This document shows, one piece after another, positions 34,695-42,569 of a DNA stretch of 64,000 bases. This stretch comes from Arthrobacter ramosus. Lineage in GTDB: Bacteria > Actinomycetota > Actinomycetes > Actinomycetales > Micrococcaceae. Every line of letters starts with the position of its first letter. The stretch's first letter is position 1. The position numbers were made by a program, and so were the translations under genes. Location: NCBI RefSeq assembly GCF_039535095.1, contig NZ_BAAAWN010000001.1, positions 4,526,001-4,590,000 of the forward strand, given 5' to 3'. The notes beneath the pieces were generated by a model. It was not told the origin of the DNA and did not search any database. It saw only the letters and a program-made list of their open reading frames with translations.

Positions 34695-34715
34695 ATACTG
34701 GACTAAGTTCAGTAT
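34695..34715. promoter_or_regulatory. 21-bp palindrome between the DoxX-like and FAH genes
   Basis: ATACTGGACT, then A, then AGTTCAGTAT: ten-base arms with one mismatch. Its size suits a dimeric repressor. It lies at the divergent promoter region about 80 bases before each gene. No regulator gene is adjacent, so the protein that binds it is unknown. Confidence 0.6.
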
Positions 34716-34796
34716 GGTGTATCTTTTTCTTTAGGCCGTGGCTGGCACCGCCACAGCCATCGTCCCCCCGCAACAAGAAATTCAACGAGGAGTTCC

Positions 34797-35534
34797 ATGC
34801 GCATCGCCCGACTACAGACCCCTTCCGGCCCGACGCACGCCGTCCTGCGCAATGGAAGCTGGGACCACATCGAGGATCCCTTTGCCGAAGTTCTTTCTTT
34901 CACCGGAGAATCCAGTTCCGCGGAGGAAGCCGAGCTCCTCGCCCCGGTCCGGCCATCCGTGGTGCTCGGAATCGGGCACAACCTGGGCAACAACAACCAC
35001 GCGCTGCCCATCCAGGCCTGGCATAAGTCCGTGCACAGCATCGCCGGCCCCGGTGACGACATCGTGGCCGCCCGCAACGCGGGCACGGTGAACGTGGAAG
35101 GCGAGTTGGCCGCCGTCATCGGAAAGCGGGCGGACAAGCTCACGGCTGAAAACGCCCTGGGCCACGTCCTGGGCTACACCGTGGTCAACGACGTCACCAA
35201 CGTGGATCAAAACCAGGTCGACGAAAAGCTCTTCCAAGGCAAGTCCGGCACCAACTACACGCCACTGGGACCGTGGATCGAGACCGAGATCGAGAACCCG
35301 GACAACGTCAGTACCGAGGTTGTAGTCAATGGCGAGGTCAAGGCCCGGTCCGGCTCCTTCAACCTGCCGTCCTCCATCACGGATTGCCTCGTCTACGTCA
35401 CCGAATGGCTGACCCTGGAGCCGGGAGACATCGTCATGACGGGAGCTCCGAACACCTTCGTGGCTGTTCAGCCCGGCGACCGGGTGGACATCACGCTGGG
35501 CGGCATCGGAACCCTCAGCAACACGGTCATCTGA
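34797..35534 (+). CDS. Fumarylacetoacetate hydrolase (FAH) family protein
   Basis: 245 aa. The metal site is visible as NVEGELAAVIGK (about residues 98-109) with the acidic ligands, and VVNDVTNVDQNQVD holds the third ligand where most members have NDVTARD. GDIVMTGAPNTF near 209 is the conserved terminal motif, usually TGTP. Members hydrolyse or decarboxylate 2,4-dioxo acids or act on acylpyruvates. GAGGAG precedes the ATG. It is monocistronic and followed by a repeat hairpin. The altered motifs make the exact substrate unclear. Confidence 0.88.
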   Translation: MRIARLQTPSGPTHAVLRNGSWDHIEDPFAEVLSFTGESSSAEEAELLAPVRPSVVLGIGHNLGNNNHALPIQAWHKSVHSIAGPGDDIVAARNAGTVNVEGELAAVIGKRADKLTAENALGHVLGYTVVNDVTNVDQNQVDEKLFQGKSGTNYTPLGPWIETEIENPDNVSTEVVVNGEVKARSGSFNLPSSITDCLVYVTEWLTLEPGDIVMTGAPNTFVAVQPGDRVDITLGGIGTLSNTVI

Positions 35535-35540
35535 CCAGCA

Positions 35541-35638
35541 GTTGTTGTCGTTATCACGCCCGATAACGACAACAACTGCGGGGCCCACGCCGCCAGGGTT
35601 CCCTGGCCGAGCTTGCGAGGCGAGGGTGGCGGTGGGGA
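35541..35638. repeat. Dispersed intergenic repeat, copy B, acting as a bidirectional terminator
   Basis: Inverted copy of 11377-11479. The hairpin arms are CAGTTGTTGTCGTTAT (35538-35553 region) and ATAACGACAACAACTG, 16 bp with a loop of about eight bases, followed by the GAGCTTGCGAGG part. It fills the gap between the convergent FAH and GDPD genes. Confidence 0.85.
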
Positions 35639-35648
35639 CCAGTGGGCC

Positions 35649-36548
35649 CTAAAGCTGGGCCAGGACCTGCGCCGGCTTGTTCGTGGTGATCTCGTGGATG
35701 CCCAGGCCTTGGCAGAGGGCTACATCGTTCTCCGAATCGACGGTCCACACCCGGAAGCGGCGGCCTGATTCAAGCCAGCGCTGGACGGTGCGGGCGTGCT
35801 TGCGGACGTAGTCGATGCCCGGGCCGGCCAGTCCGACCTCACAGTCGTCCAGGATCCGTTCGCCTTCCTGCTGGGCTGCCTTCATCACGTTGGCCACCGC
35901 TCCCCCGGTGATGACGCCCAGGCCGAGTTCATCGCGGATTTCCTCCACCGTGACGTCGTCCACCAGCTGGCAGATGTGCTCCGCGGGAACGAACTGGAGC
36001 AGGTGCTTGACGGAATCCGGGCTGAAACTCATGAAGGAAACCTGGATGTTGTCCAGAATGGAGGTCTCTGCGTTCCATCCTTCGCTGCTCAGAAGCTCGA
36101 GCACGCGGTCTTCAAGCTTGAGCTGGTACGGGCTGGGGTGCTTGAGCTCAATGGCCAGGCCGATGGCCCTGCCGGCATCGCGCAGGATGTCCAGCAACTC
36201 CGGGAGCGTCAGGAGCTGGTCCGACTTTGCGCCGTACTGGTCCGGAATCCGGGCGCCCTTCCAGGAGGAGAAATCCAACTGCCGCAACTCTTCGAGCGTC
36301 TTCTCGGCCACGGGACCGGTGCCGTCCGAGGTACGGTCCAGGTTTGCGTCGTGAAGCAGGACCACGTGCTGGTCCCTGGTCAGGTGAACGTCGCACTCGA
36401 CGCCGTCGGCCCCGTCGGCGATTGCCTTCAGGTATGCGGCACGCGTGTGCTCCGCAAATGCGGCGCTGGCTCCGCGGTGGGCGTAGACCATGGGCCGCGT
36501 GTTTTGCTCCGTGCTTTGGTCTGGGCGACCGGGCTCGTCATTCGTCAT
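35649..36548 (-). CDS. Glycerophosphodiester phosphodiesterase (GDPD)
   Basis: 299 aa from the ATG at 36548 (an in-frame start at 36572 is less likely). The catalytic pattern is complete: YAHRGASA with the first His, DGVECDVHLTRD with the metal-binding Glu and Asp, and LLHDANLDRTSDGTG with the second His. LAIELKH further on supplies another metal-binding Glu. It cleaves glycerophosphodiesters to glycerol 3-phosphate and an alcohol. There is no signal peptide, so it works in the cytosol. It starts about 50 bases from the divergent DUF445 gene. Confidence 0.95.
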   Translation of the reverse strand: MTNDEPGRPDQSTEQNTRPMVYAHRGASAAFAEHTRAAYLKAIADGADGVECDVHLTRDQHVVLLHDANLDRTSDGTGPVAEKTLEELRQLDFSSWKGARIPDQYGAKSDQLLTLPELLDILRDAGRAIGLAIELKHPSPYQLKLEDRVLELLSSEGWNAETSILDNIQVSFMSFSPDSVKHLLQFVPAEHICQLVDDVTVEEIRDELGLGVITGGAVANVMKAAQQEGERILDDCEVGLAGPGIDYVRKHARTVQRWLESGRRFRVWTVDSENDVALCQGLGIHEITTNKPAQVLAQL

Positions 36549-36598
36549 GGGGATACGGTAGCCCACGCCCATGACAGCGACGGGGCTACGCTGGGCAC

Positions 36599-37960
36599 AT
36601 GCAGGTGAACTCTGAACAAATCCCGGTGACGGACAGCAATAGTGACCCGGCCGTGGAGGCCACCCGGCGCCCAGGTGCCATGAACAGCTCCACGGTTGCG
36701 GCCGGCGTCGGGCAACGAAACGGTGACGCCGAAAAGGCCGCTGCCCTGCGTCGGATGAAGTCGGTGGCGCTGGCGCTCCTGATTGCGATGGCCGTGGTTT
36801 TCACTGCTGCTTTCGCGTTGCAGAGGCAATATCCATGGATGGAATATGTGCGGGCCGCTGCCGAGGGCGGCATGGTGGGAGCGTTGGCCGACTGGTTCGC
36901 CGTCACGGCCCTGTTCAAATACCCCATGGGCCTGAAAATCCCGCACACGGCCATCATTCCGCGACGCAAGGATCAGATCGGCGCTTCGCTTGGGGAATTC
37001 GTGGAGACCAACTTCCTGTCCGAGCAGGTGGTCCAGGAGAAGCTCGCGAGCGTGGACATCGCCCGGAAAGCCGGCAAGTGGCTTGCTTCCCCGGGCGGCC
37101 CGGAGCGTATCGCAAAGGAAGGTTCAGCACTGATCCGCGGAGCGTTCACCGTGCTGAACGACGACGACGTCCAGGCAGTGATCGAGGGCATGGTCCGCAA
37201 GCACCTGCTCACTCCGCCATGGGGACCACCCGTGGGCCGGATGGCCGAACGGATCTTTGCCGACGGCCACCACCACAAGCTCGTCGATCTGCTGGTTGAC
37301 CGCGCGGCGGATTGGGTGGAAGCGAACCACTCCACGGTAAACCGGCTTGTGTCCGACCGTTCGCCCCTCTGGGTTCCGTCCTTCGTGGACGACATCGTGG
37401 GCGACCGGGTCTACAACGAAATCGCCAAGTTCATCCGGGCGGTGCAGCAGGATCCCGATCATCAAGTCCGCCAATCGATCGATACATACCTCGGCGATCT
37501 TGCCCAGGATCTTCAGCATGATCCTGCAATGATTGCGCGGGCCGAGGCGATCAAGACCCAGGTGCTTGGTGATCCCGAGGTCCGCGAACTCGCTTCCCGC
37601 ACGTGGGGCACCATCAAGGACGCCCTGCTCACCGCCGTCGACGATCCCGACAGCGAACTGACACAGCGTTTCAAGAGCGCCGTCCGGGACTTCGGTTCAC
37701 GGCTGGTCAGCGATGACGAGCTGGCCGGCAAGGTCAATGCCTGGATCGGTGATGCTGCCGGGTACCTCGTCAAAACGTACCGCTCCGACATCGCGGGGGT
37801 CATCACGGACACCGTCGCGCGCTGGGATGCTGAGGAAACCTCGCAAAAGATCGAACTCCAGGTCGGCAAGGACCTGCAGTACATCCGCATCAACGGCACC
37901 GTGGTGGGATCGCTGGCCGGACTCGCGATCTTCGCGGTGGCGCACTTGGTGTTCGGCTGA
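36599..37960 (+). CDS. DUF445 family membrane protein
   Basis: 453 aa. A polar N-terminal tail, one helix at about residues 56-76 (SVALALLIAMAVVFTAAFAL) and a second at the extreme C-terminus (GSLAGLAIFAVAHLVFG) bracket a long soluble domain. AAEGGMVGALADWFAVTALFKYPMG after the first helix is the DUF445 hallmark, as in YheB-like proteins. The function is unknown; the layout suggests a soluble coiled domain anchored at both ends. It diverges from the GDPD gene and is followed by a repeat-rich convergent gap. Confidence 0.88.
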   Translation: MQVNSEQIPVTDSNSDPAVEATRRPGAMNSSTVAAGVGQRNGDAEKAAALRRMKSVALALLIAMAVVFTAAFALQRQYPWMEYVRAAAEGGMVGALADWFAVTALFKYPMGLKIPHTAIIPRRKDQIGASLGEFVETNFLSEQVVQEKLASVDIARKAGKWLASPGGPERIAKEGSALIRGAFTVLNDDDVQAVIEGMVRKHLLTPPWGPPVGRMAERIFADGHHHKLVDLLVDRAADWVEANHSTVNRLVSDRSPLWVPSFVDDIVGDRVYNEIAKFIRAVQQDPDHQVRQSIDTYLGDLAQDLQHDPAMIARAEAIKTQVLGDPEVRELASRTWGTIKDALLTAVDDPDSELTQRFKSAVRDFGSRLVSDDELAGKVNAWIGDAAGYLVKTYRSDIAGVITDTVARWDAEETSQKIELQVGKDLQYIRINGTVVGSLAGLAIFAVAHLVFG

Positions 37961-37985
37961 CGCGGGTTTAGCCCGCCAGCAACAA

Positions 37986-38212
37986 GGGGACATGCCCACC
38001 GCTCGCAGCAAGCATTGGACATAATCCCAATATGTCCACTCCACGTACCCAGGAAGGCGCATGTCCAATGTGGGTACCCGGCAGGCAGCACGGGACATGC
38101 CCAGCCCTGCCCCAGACCAACGGATATAATCCCATCATGTCCACTCCAGATACCCAGGAAGGCGCATGTCCAACGCGGCGTGCGTACCAGCGAGGCGCAT
38201 GTCCAGTGGAGG
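37986..38212. repeat. Cluster of GGACATGC/GCATGTCC motifs with two 48-bp direct copies
   Basis: The gap between the convergent DUF445 and pxpC genes contains about eight copies of GGACAT or ATGTCC in both orientations. Two 48-bp near-identical units begin at 38021 and 38126, 105 bases apart, with shared cores such as ACCCAGGAAGGCGCATGTCC. GGACAT-n-ATGTCC at about 38017-38037 can form a hairpin. Confidence 0.8.
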
Positions 38213-38220
38213 GGGAACCC

Positions 38221-39168
38221 TCAGCCCAGGAAACGGATCCGCTGGCCGGGGCGGGCTTGGCCTAACAAGTCCAGATCCGCGCGACGCACCACGGCAATCA
38301 CGGGGTAGCCACCCGTCACGGGATGATCTGCCAGGAATACCGTTGGAAGTCCCGAAGGCGGAACCTGCAGTGCGCCGAGCACCATGCCTTCGCTGGGCAG
38401 TTCCTCGAGGCGGGTCTGGGTGAGCGGACGGCCCACCAGCCGGGCACCGATCCTGTTGGAATCAGGCGACAGGGTCCATTCCTGACTGACAAGGCGGCGC
38501 CAGGAGTCGTCGTCGAACCAGTCTGCCCGGGGGCCGCGGTCCACGCGGGCTGTGATGGCCCGCCCAGGATCAGGAGCGCGGCGGATGGCAGGTAGAGCAT
38601 GCGCACTGTTGATGGTCCCAATGCCCGCGCCGGCCCCAGATCCGGCCCCAGGTCCGGACCCGTGCCCGGGAACGGAATCCGTTCCGGAAACCAGGCCGTT
38701 GCCCACGGAAACACGCCCGATTCCCAACTGCCCGCCCGGTTTCAACGGCGCGGGGCCTTCACCGGAGAGCATGTCCGTGCTTCTTGAGCCGAGGAGCTTG
38801 GGCACATCGATGCCGCCCTGCGCTGCAAGGTAATACCGCAGTCCGAACAGCGGAGCACCGAAATCCAGCACCGCACCCGGAGCCACCCGCACGGCTTGGT
38901 TCAGCGGAATCTCGGCGCCGTTGAGCGTCACGATTCCTTCCGCGCCTGCCACGGCGACCGTCGACGCCGTGACGAACCTCAGGCGAAGCCCGCCCAGCAA
39001 TATTTCCAGACCGGCAGCTTCCGCAGGATTCCCCACCAGCAGATTGGCAAGCCGGAGTGATTGCCGGTCGAGGGCGCCGGAAGGGCTCAGTCCCAGCGAA
39101 GCCCAGCCGTGCCGGCCAAGGTCCTCCACCAAGGTGAGTGGGCCGGGGTTCACCACTACGATCCCCAT
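38221..39168 (-). CDS. pxpC: 5-oxoprolinase subunit PxpC (biotin-dependent carboxyltransferase-like)
   Basis: 315 aa. It starts VVNPGPLTLVEDLGRHGWASLG, and PSGALDRQSLRLANLLVGNP follows; both are hallmarks of the KipA/allophanate hydrolase subunit 2 fold. A Gly/Ala/Pro-rich insert lies near residues 150-185. With PxpA and PxpB it forms the ATP-dependent 5-oxoprolinase that opens 5-oxoproline to glutamate. The ATG shares TGATG with the PxpB stop. It is the last gene of the leftward pxpABC run. Confidence 0.92.
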   Translation of the reverse strand: MGIVVVNPGPLTLVEDLGRHGWASLGLSPSGALDRQSLRLANLLVGNPAEAAGLEILLGGLRLRFVTASTVAVAGAEGIVTLNGAEIPLNQAVRVAPGAVLDFGAPLFGLRYYLAAQGGIDVPKLLGSRSTDMLSGEGPAPLKPGGQLGIGRVSVGNGLVSGTDSVPGHGSGPGAGSGAGAGIGTINSAHALPAIRRAPDPGRAITARVDRGPRADWFDDDSWRRLVSQEWTLSPDSNRIGARLVGRPLTQTRLEELPSEGMVLGALQVPPSGLPTVFLADHPVTGGYPVIAVVRRADLDLLGQARPGQRIRFLG

Positions 39169-39824
39169 CAGGCCTCCACGAACCGGACCAGGTCACCCGG
39201 CCGGATCGCCGCGGGCTCGGCTTTGGACGCGTCCCAAAGTGCCGCCGTCGTGGTTCCGATCAATTGCCAACCCCCGGGAGAGGACCGCGGGTAGACGCCG
39301 CTGAACTCGCCTGCGAGGCCAACCGAGCCGGCCGGCACGGCCGTGCGCGGAGTGTTTCGACGCGGTACGCGGAGCCGCTCATGCGTGGTGACCAGGTACA
39401 CGAAGCCGGGCGCGAAGCCGGAGAAGGCGGCCGTCCACTCCGAGCCCGTGTGAAGCGTGACCATTTCGGCCTCGCTCATGCCGAGGAGCTGTGCCGTCTC
39501 GGCAAGGTCGGGGCCGCCGTAGGAGACCTCGATGGTCACTTCGCGGCCCGAGCCCGAGACCCCCGCTGCCGGTTCCGCGGACTCCAGCCAGTTGCGGACT
39601 TCGGAGGGGCGGATCGTCTCGGGATCGAAGGTGACGAGGACGGTTCGGGCGGCGGGCACGACGTCGATGATCCCCGGCGGCGCTGAAACGCCGGCCGACG
39701 TGCCGGCCCCGGTCAGCCCGCGGTAGTACGCGACGACGGCGGCGAGTCCGGGCAGTTCCACCAAGAAGGCGCTGTCGCCGCAGGGCAGAAGCGTCCGGTC
39801 AGGCGAACGATTCAATCTCCACAC
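39168..39824 (-). CDS. pxpB: 5-oxoprolinase subunit PxpB (KipI / allophanate hydrolase subunit 1-like)
   Basis: 218 aa from a GTG at 39824, chosen because GAGGAA lies four bases upstream and the domain begins right after (LLPCGDSAFLVEL). The frame is open further left into pxpA but without family similarity. The conserved core FAPGFVYL and VPRRNTPRTAVPAGSVGLAG is present. The start lies 26 bases inside pxpA and the stop overlaps the pxpC start, so all three subunits are translationally coupled. Confidence 0.9.
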   Translation of the reverse strand: MWRLNRSPDRTLLPCGDSAFLVELPGLAAVVAYYRGLTGAGTSAGVSAPPGIIDVVPAARTVLVTFDPETIRPSEVRNWLESAEPAAGVSGSGREVTIEVSYGGPDLAETAQLLGMSEAEMVTLHTGSEWTAAFSGFAPGFVYLVTTHERLRVPRRNTPRTAVPAGSVGLAGEFSGVYPRSSPGGWQLIGTTTAALWDASKAEPAAIRPGDLVRFVEA

Positions 39825-40548
39825 CAGCTTCCTCAAGACCAGCGCGCACCGCCGCAGCCAGCTCAACAGCACCCGGGGTGTCGCCATGGATGCACAAGGA
39901 ATCGGGCTTCACCCGGACCACCGTGCCGTCCACGGCCAGCACCTCGCCCCGCTCGGCAAAGCGCACGGCCCGCTCAACTACCGCGGCGGCGTCGTGCACC
40001 AGCGCGCCTTCCTGCGAGCGCGGCACCAACGTTCCGTCCGGCATGTAGCCGCGGTCCACGAAAGCCTCCCGGAACACCGGGTGCCCGGATTCCTCGGCGA
40101 GGCGCAGCAGCGCCGAGCCCGGCAGGCCAAGGACAGGTAGCCCGGGATCGTAGGCGTGAATCGCGGCCACTACGGCTTCGGCCTGCTCGACGTCGTTGAC
40201 GATCCTGTTGTACAGGGCACCGTGGGGCTTGACGTAGTCCACGGAGGCGCCCACCGCGTGCGCCATGCCGTCCAGGGCGCCAAGCTGGTAAAGGACGTCG
40301 CCGAAGAGCTCATCGAAGGACATGTCCATCGCTCGGCGCCCGAAGCCGTGCAGGTCCCGGTAGCCCACGTGGGCGCCGACCCGGACGTCGAGCTCGAAGG
40401 CGGCACGGCAGGTGTCCAGCATGGTCACCGGGTCCCCGGCGTGGAAGCCGCAGGCAACGTTGGCACTGCTGACAATCCGGAACATTGAAGCGTCGTTCCC
40501 CATGGTCCAGGAGCCGAACGACTCACCCGAATCAGCGTTGAGATCCAC
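39799..40548 (-). CDS. pxpA: 5-oxoprolinase subunit PxpA (LamB/YcsF family)
   Basis: 249 aa, the family length. The N-terminus MDLNADSGESFGSW and SSANVACGFHAGDP are the LamB/YcsF hallmarks, and VKPHGALYN near residue 105 follows. It is the first gene of pxpABC. The start is overlapped for 17 bases by the stop of an upstream hypothetical gene, which suggests coupling to that gene as well. Together the subunits turn the damage product 5-oxoproline into glutamate. Confidence 0.95.
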   Translation of the reverse strand: MDLNADSGESFGSWTMGNDASMFRIVSSANVACGFHAGDPVTMLDTCRAAFELDVRVGAHVGYRDLHGFGRRAMDMSFDELFGDVLYQLGALDGMAHAVGASVDYVKPHGALYNRIVNDVEQAEAVVAAIHAYDPGLPVLGLPGSALLRLAEESGHPVFREAFVDRGYMPDGTLVPRSQEGALVHDAAAVVERAVRFAERGEVLAVDGTVVRVKPDSLCIHGDTPGAVELAAAVRAGLEEAGVEIESFA

Positions 40549-41335
40549 TATTTCCGCCTTCCAGCGCGTTCCGGCGGGCGGCTGGAACCAGCTCGCCCGG
40601 AATGATGTCCGGCATGGGACCGAATGCTTCCCTCGCCGAGGCCGCTACGGCACGCCCCATGACACGGTTCCCGACTCCGCCCACCACGGCCCCCACGCCG
40701 AAAGGCAGGGCACGGCCGAGGAAAGCGGCGCCTTGGCGCCTGACGAGGCGCTTGAGGAAGGCACGCTGGATGGCGTCGCGAATGACCCCGAATCCTCCGC
40801 CAGGCAGCTTTTTGGTGAGGGTCTTGCCCCAGGCCTGCGTGACGCCTTTGCCTTTGCCGAGCGATTGTCCGCTCAGCGCACCCAGCAGGGCGGTGCCTTC
40901 CTCGCCGAGCATGATGGCCATGACCATCGTTCGAGCACGGTCCGGATCGGTCAGGCGGATGCCGTGGAGCTCGGCCAGGGAAGCGGCGTAAAGCGCGGTT
41001 CCTTCCAGGAAGCCGATGGTGGCAAGCGCGGACAGGCCCAGCGAGGCTGCGGTGCCGATACCGGGCACGACGGCGGTTGCCCCGACGGCGGCACCCCCGC
41101 CGGTGACTGCGGCGAGGTAGTCGCGCTCCAGTTTGGCGGCCAGCTGCGCCGCCGTGGCCTGCGGGTGTTTGCGCTGCAGGCGGCGCAGGTTTGCCAAGAC
41201 AAGGGGACGTTGGACCTCGACGGCCCGAAGCAGCACATTGTGGACACCGGGCTTGGCTTTGCCGCTGGCGTCGAACATGGCGTTGTGCGCCGTTTCCTGC
41301 GCAATCTTTACTGCCTGGTTGGGTCGCTTTGCCAT
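40532..41335 (-). CDS. Hypothetical protein with Gly/Ala-rich hydrophobic segments, upstream of pxpABC
   Basis: 267 aa. A basic helical N-terminus is followed by glycine-rich hydrophobic stretches (AAVTGGGAAVGATAVVPGIG near residue 75; LPFGVGAVVGGVGNRVMGRA near 213), which recall EcsC-like or membrane-associated proteins. There is no cleavable signal. The 3' end overlaps pxpA by 17 bases, so it is probably cotranscribed with the oxoprolinase genes, though a role there is not evident. I do not recognise a defined function. Confidence 0.72.
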   Translation of the reverse strand: MAKRPNQAVKIAQETAHNAMFDASGKAKPGVHNVLLRAVEVQRPLVLANLRRLQRKHPQATAAQLAAKLERDYLAAVTGGGAAVGATAVVPGIGTAASLGLSALATIGFLEGTALYAASLAELHGIRLTDPDRARTMVMAIMLGEEGTALLGALSGQSLGKGKGVTQAWGKTLTKKLPGGGFGVIRDAIQRAFLKRLVRRQGAAFLGRALPFGVGAVVGGVGNRVMGRAVAASAREAFGPMPDIIPGELVPAARRNALEGGNSGSQR

Positions 41336-41468
41336 TTTTCACCTCTGCATTCAGCCGTTGGATTCGTTCGGTAGTTCCTTGGCCTAGCCTAGGCCACACG
41401 CACCCTCCCCGGCGTAGACTTTAAGGCGTTCGCGGGAACAGTCCAACGAAGGACAGGAAGTATCCGGA

Positions 41469-41615
41469 ATGGAAAAAGCAGCAGAGTCCAACGACGTCCG
41501 GCACCACAGTGACGCCCCTGCTGAAGGGGAAACCGAGGGCTGGGTGTCCCACGATACCGGCCTTCATAGCCAGGAACCTGCCGAAGGGCCGGATACCGAC
41601 GACGCCCCCGCATAG
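41469..41615 (+). CDS. Small acidic hypothetical protein, 48 aa
   Basis: ATG 41469 follows AGGAAG at proper distance. The 48-residue product (MEKAAESNDVRHHSDAPAEG at the start) is rich in Glu, Asp, Pro and Ala and is probably disordered. It ends 33 bases before the GTG of the AlkD-like gene. No family recognised. Coding status rests on the start signal and position only. Confidence 0.4.
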   Translation: MEKAAESNDVRHHSDAPAEGETEGWVSHDTGLHSQEPAEGPDTDDAPA

Positions 41616-41648
41616 TAGCGTTCAGCCTGCGAAATCGGGGGCCCGAAA

Positions 41649-42362
41649 GTGGCTTCGCACGGAGTGCTCGTCCCTCCGGGGGATACTCAACCGGGGCAAC
41701 TGTTGGCGCGCGTCCTCGACGAACTGCGCGCTTTGGAGAAGCACGACGCCGCGAGCTTCCGCACCGTCCGCCGCAGGGTTTCCGCGGAAATCGCCACGAT
41801 GGACGCCGCCGTCGTCTTCAGTCTCGCCGAAGGGCTTGTAGCAGCTGGCTTTGACTGGGAGGGATGGGAATTCATCAATTCCCATCGAGCGGCTTTCGCT
41901 GAGCTGACGCCAGCCCGGCTTGAACACTTAGGAGAAGGCATCGCTACTTGGGGCCAGGCCGATGCCTTCGCGACCGACTTAGTCGGACCCGCGTGGCGCG
42001 AAGGGCTCATCTCGGACGCCGATGTCGACCGCTGGGCGCGGAACCCGGACCATTGGTGGCGGCGCATAGCGCTTGTCTCCACTACCGTGCTCAACACGAG
42101 ATCACGATGGGGAACCGGCGATACGCAACGGACGCTCGGCGTCGTCGGCATCTTGATCAATGATCGCGACGACAGCGTGGTCAAGGCAGTTAGCTGGGCG
42201 TTGCGGTCCTTGGTGCCGTGGGATCCGCGAGCGGTCCGGACCTTCCTTGAAATGCATGAGACGGAGCTTGCCGCCCGCGTGAAGCGCGAGGTGCGGACCA
42301 AGTTGGAGACCGGGCTGAAATCGCGCCGGCGCAGCGTTCATGCCACTGACCTTTCGAACTGA
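41649..42362 (+). CDS. AlkD-like / DNA alkylation repair-type helical repeat protein
   Basis: 237 aa with a GTG start at 41649. It is wholly helical. The segments DLVGPAWREG, DVDRWARNPDHWWRRIALVST and DDSVVKAVSWALRSLVPWDP match the HEAT-like repeats of the AlkC/AlkD family, where Trp/Arg-rich loops contact DNA. AlkD enzymes excise bulky cationic bases; the catalytic Asp and Trp cannot be assigned here with certainty. It is followed by a 57-bp tandem repeat that separates it from the glycosyltransferase gene. Confidence 0.72.
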   Translation: MASHGVLVPPGDTQPGQLLARVLDELRALEKHDAASFRTVRRRVSAEIATMDAAVVFSLAEGLVAAGFDWEGWEFINSHRAAFAELTPARLEHLGEGIATWGQADAFATDLVGPAWREGLISDADVDRWARNPDHWWRRIALVSTTVLNTRSRWGTGDTQRTLGVVGILINDRDDSVVKAVSWALRSLVPWDPRAVRTFLEMHETELAARVKREVRTKLETGLKSRRRSVHATDLSN

Positions 42363-42380
42363 GCATCTACTGTTCTGTGA

Positions 42381-42559
42381 CCGGAAGGTGGGCCCCCTCC
42401 GGCGAGGGCCCCGGCCTGAGCTTGCGAAGGTTGGGAGCCGGAAGGTGGGCCCCCTCCGGCGAGGGCCCCGGCCTGAGCTTGCGAAGGTTGGGAGCCGGAA
42501 GGTGGGCCCCCTCCGGCGAGGGCCCCGGCCTGAGCTTGCGAAGGTTGGGAGCCGGAAGG
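42381..42559. repeat. 57-bp tandem repeat, three copies plus 8 bp
   Basis: Identical units begin at 42381, 42438 and 42495, and the next eight bases of a fourth at 42552. Each unit has GGCCTGAGCTTGCGAAGG and a GGGCCC-CTC/GAGGGCCC hairpin. The unit shares GAGCTTGCGA and GTGGGCCC with the dispersed repeat at 35541. It ends ten bases before the glycosyltransferase start, so it is a leader or spacer. Confidence 0.95.
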
Positions 42560-42569
42560 GAGTGGCGCT

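Noticed and set aside
39168..40548. Frameshift between pxpA and pxpB because the frames overlap
   Set aside because: The 26-base overlap with a GTG start and GAGGAA site is a normal coupled arrangement, and both proteins are full length.
42381..42559. Possible CRISPR array
   Set aside because: The 57-bp units abut each other with no spacers, there are only three, and no cas gene is present.
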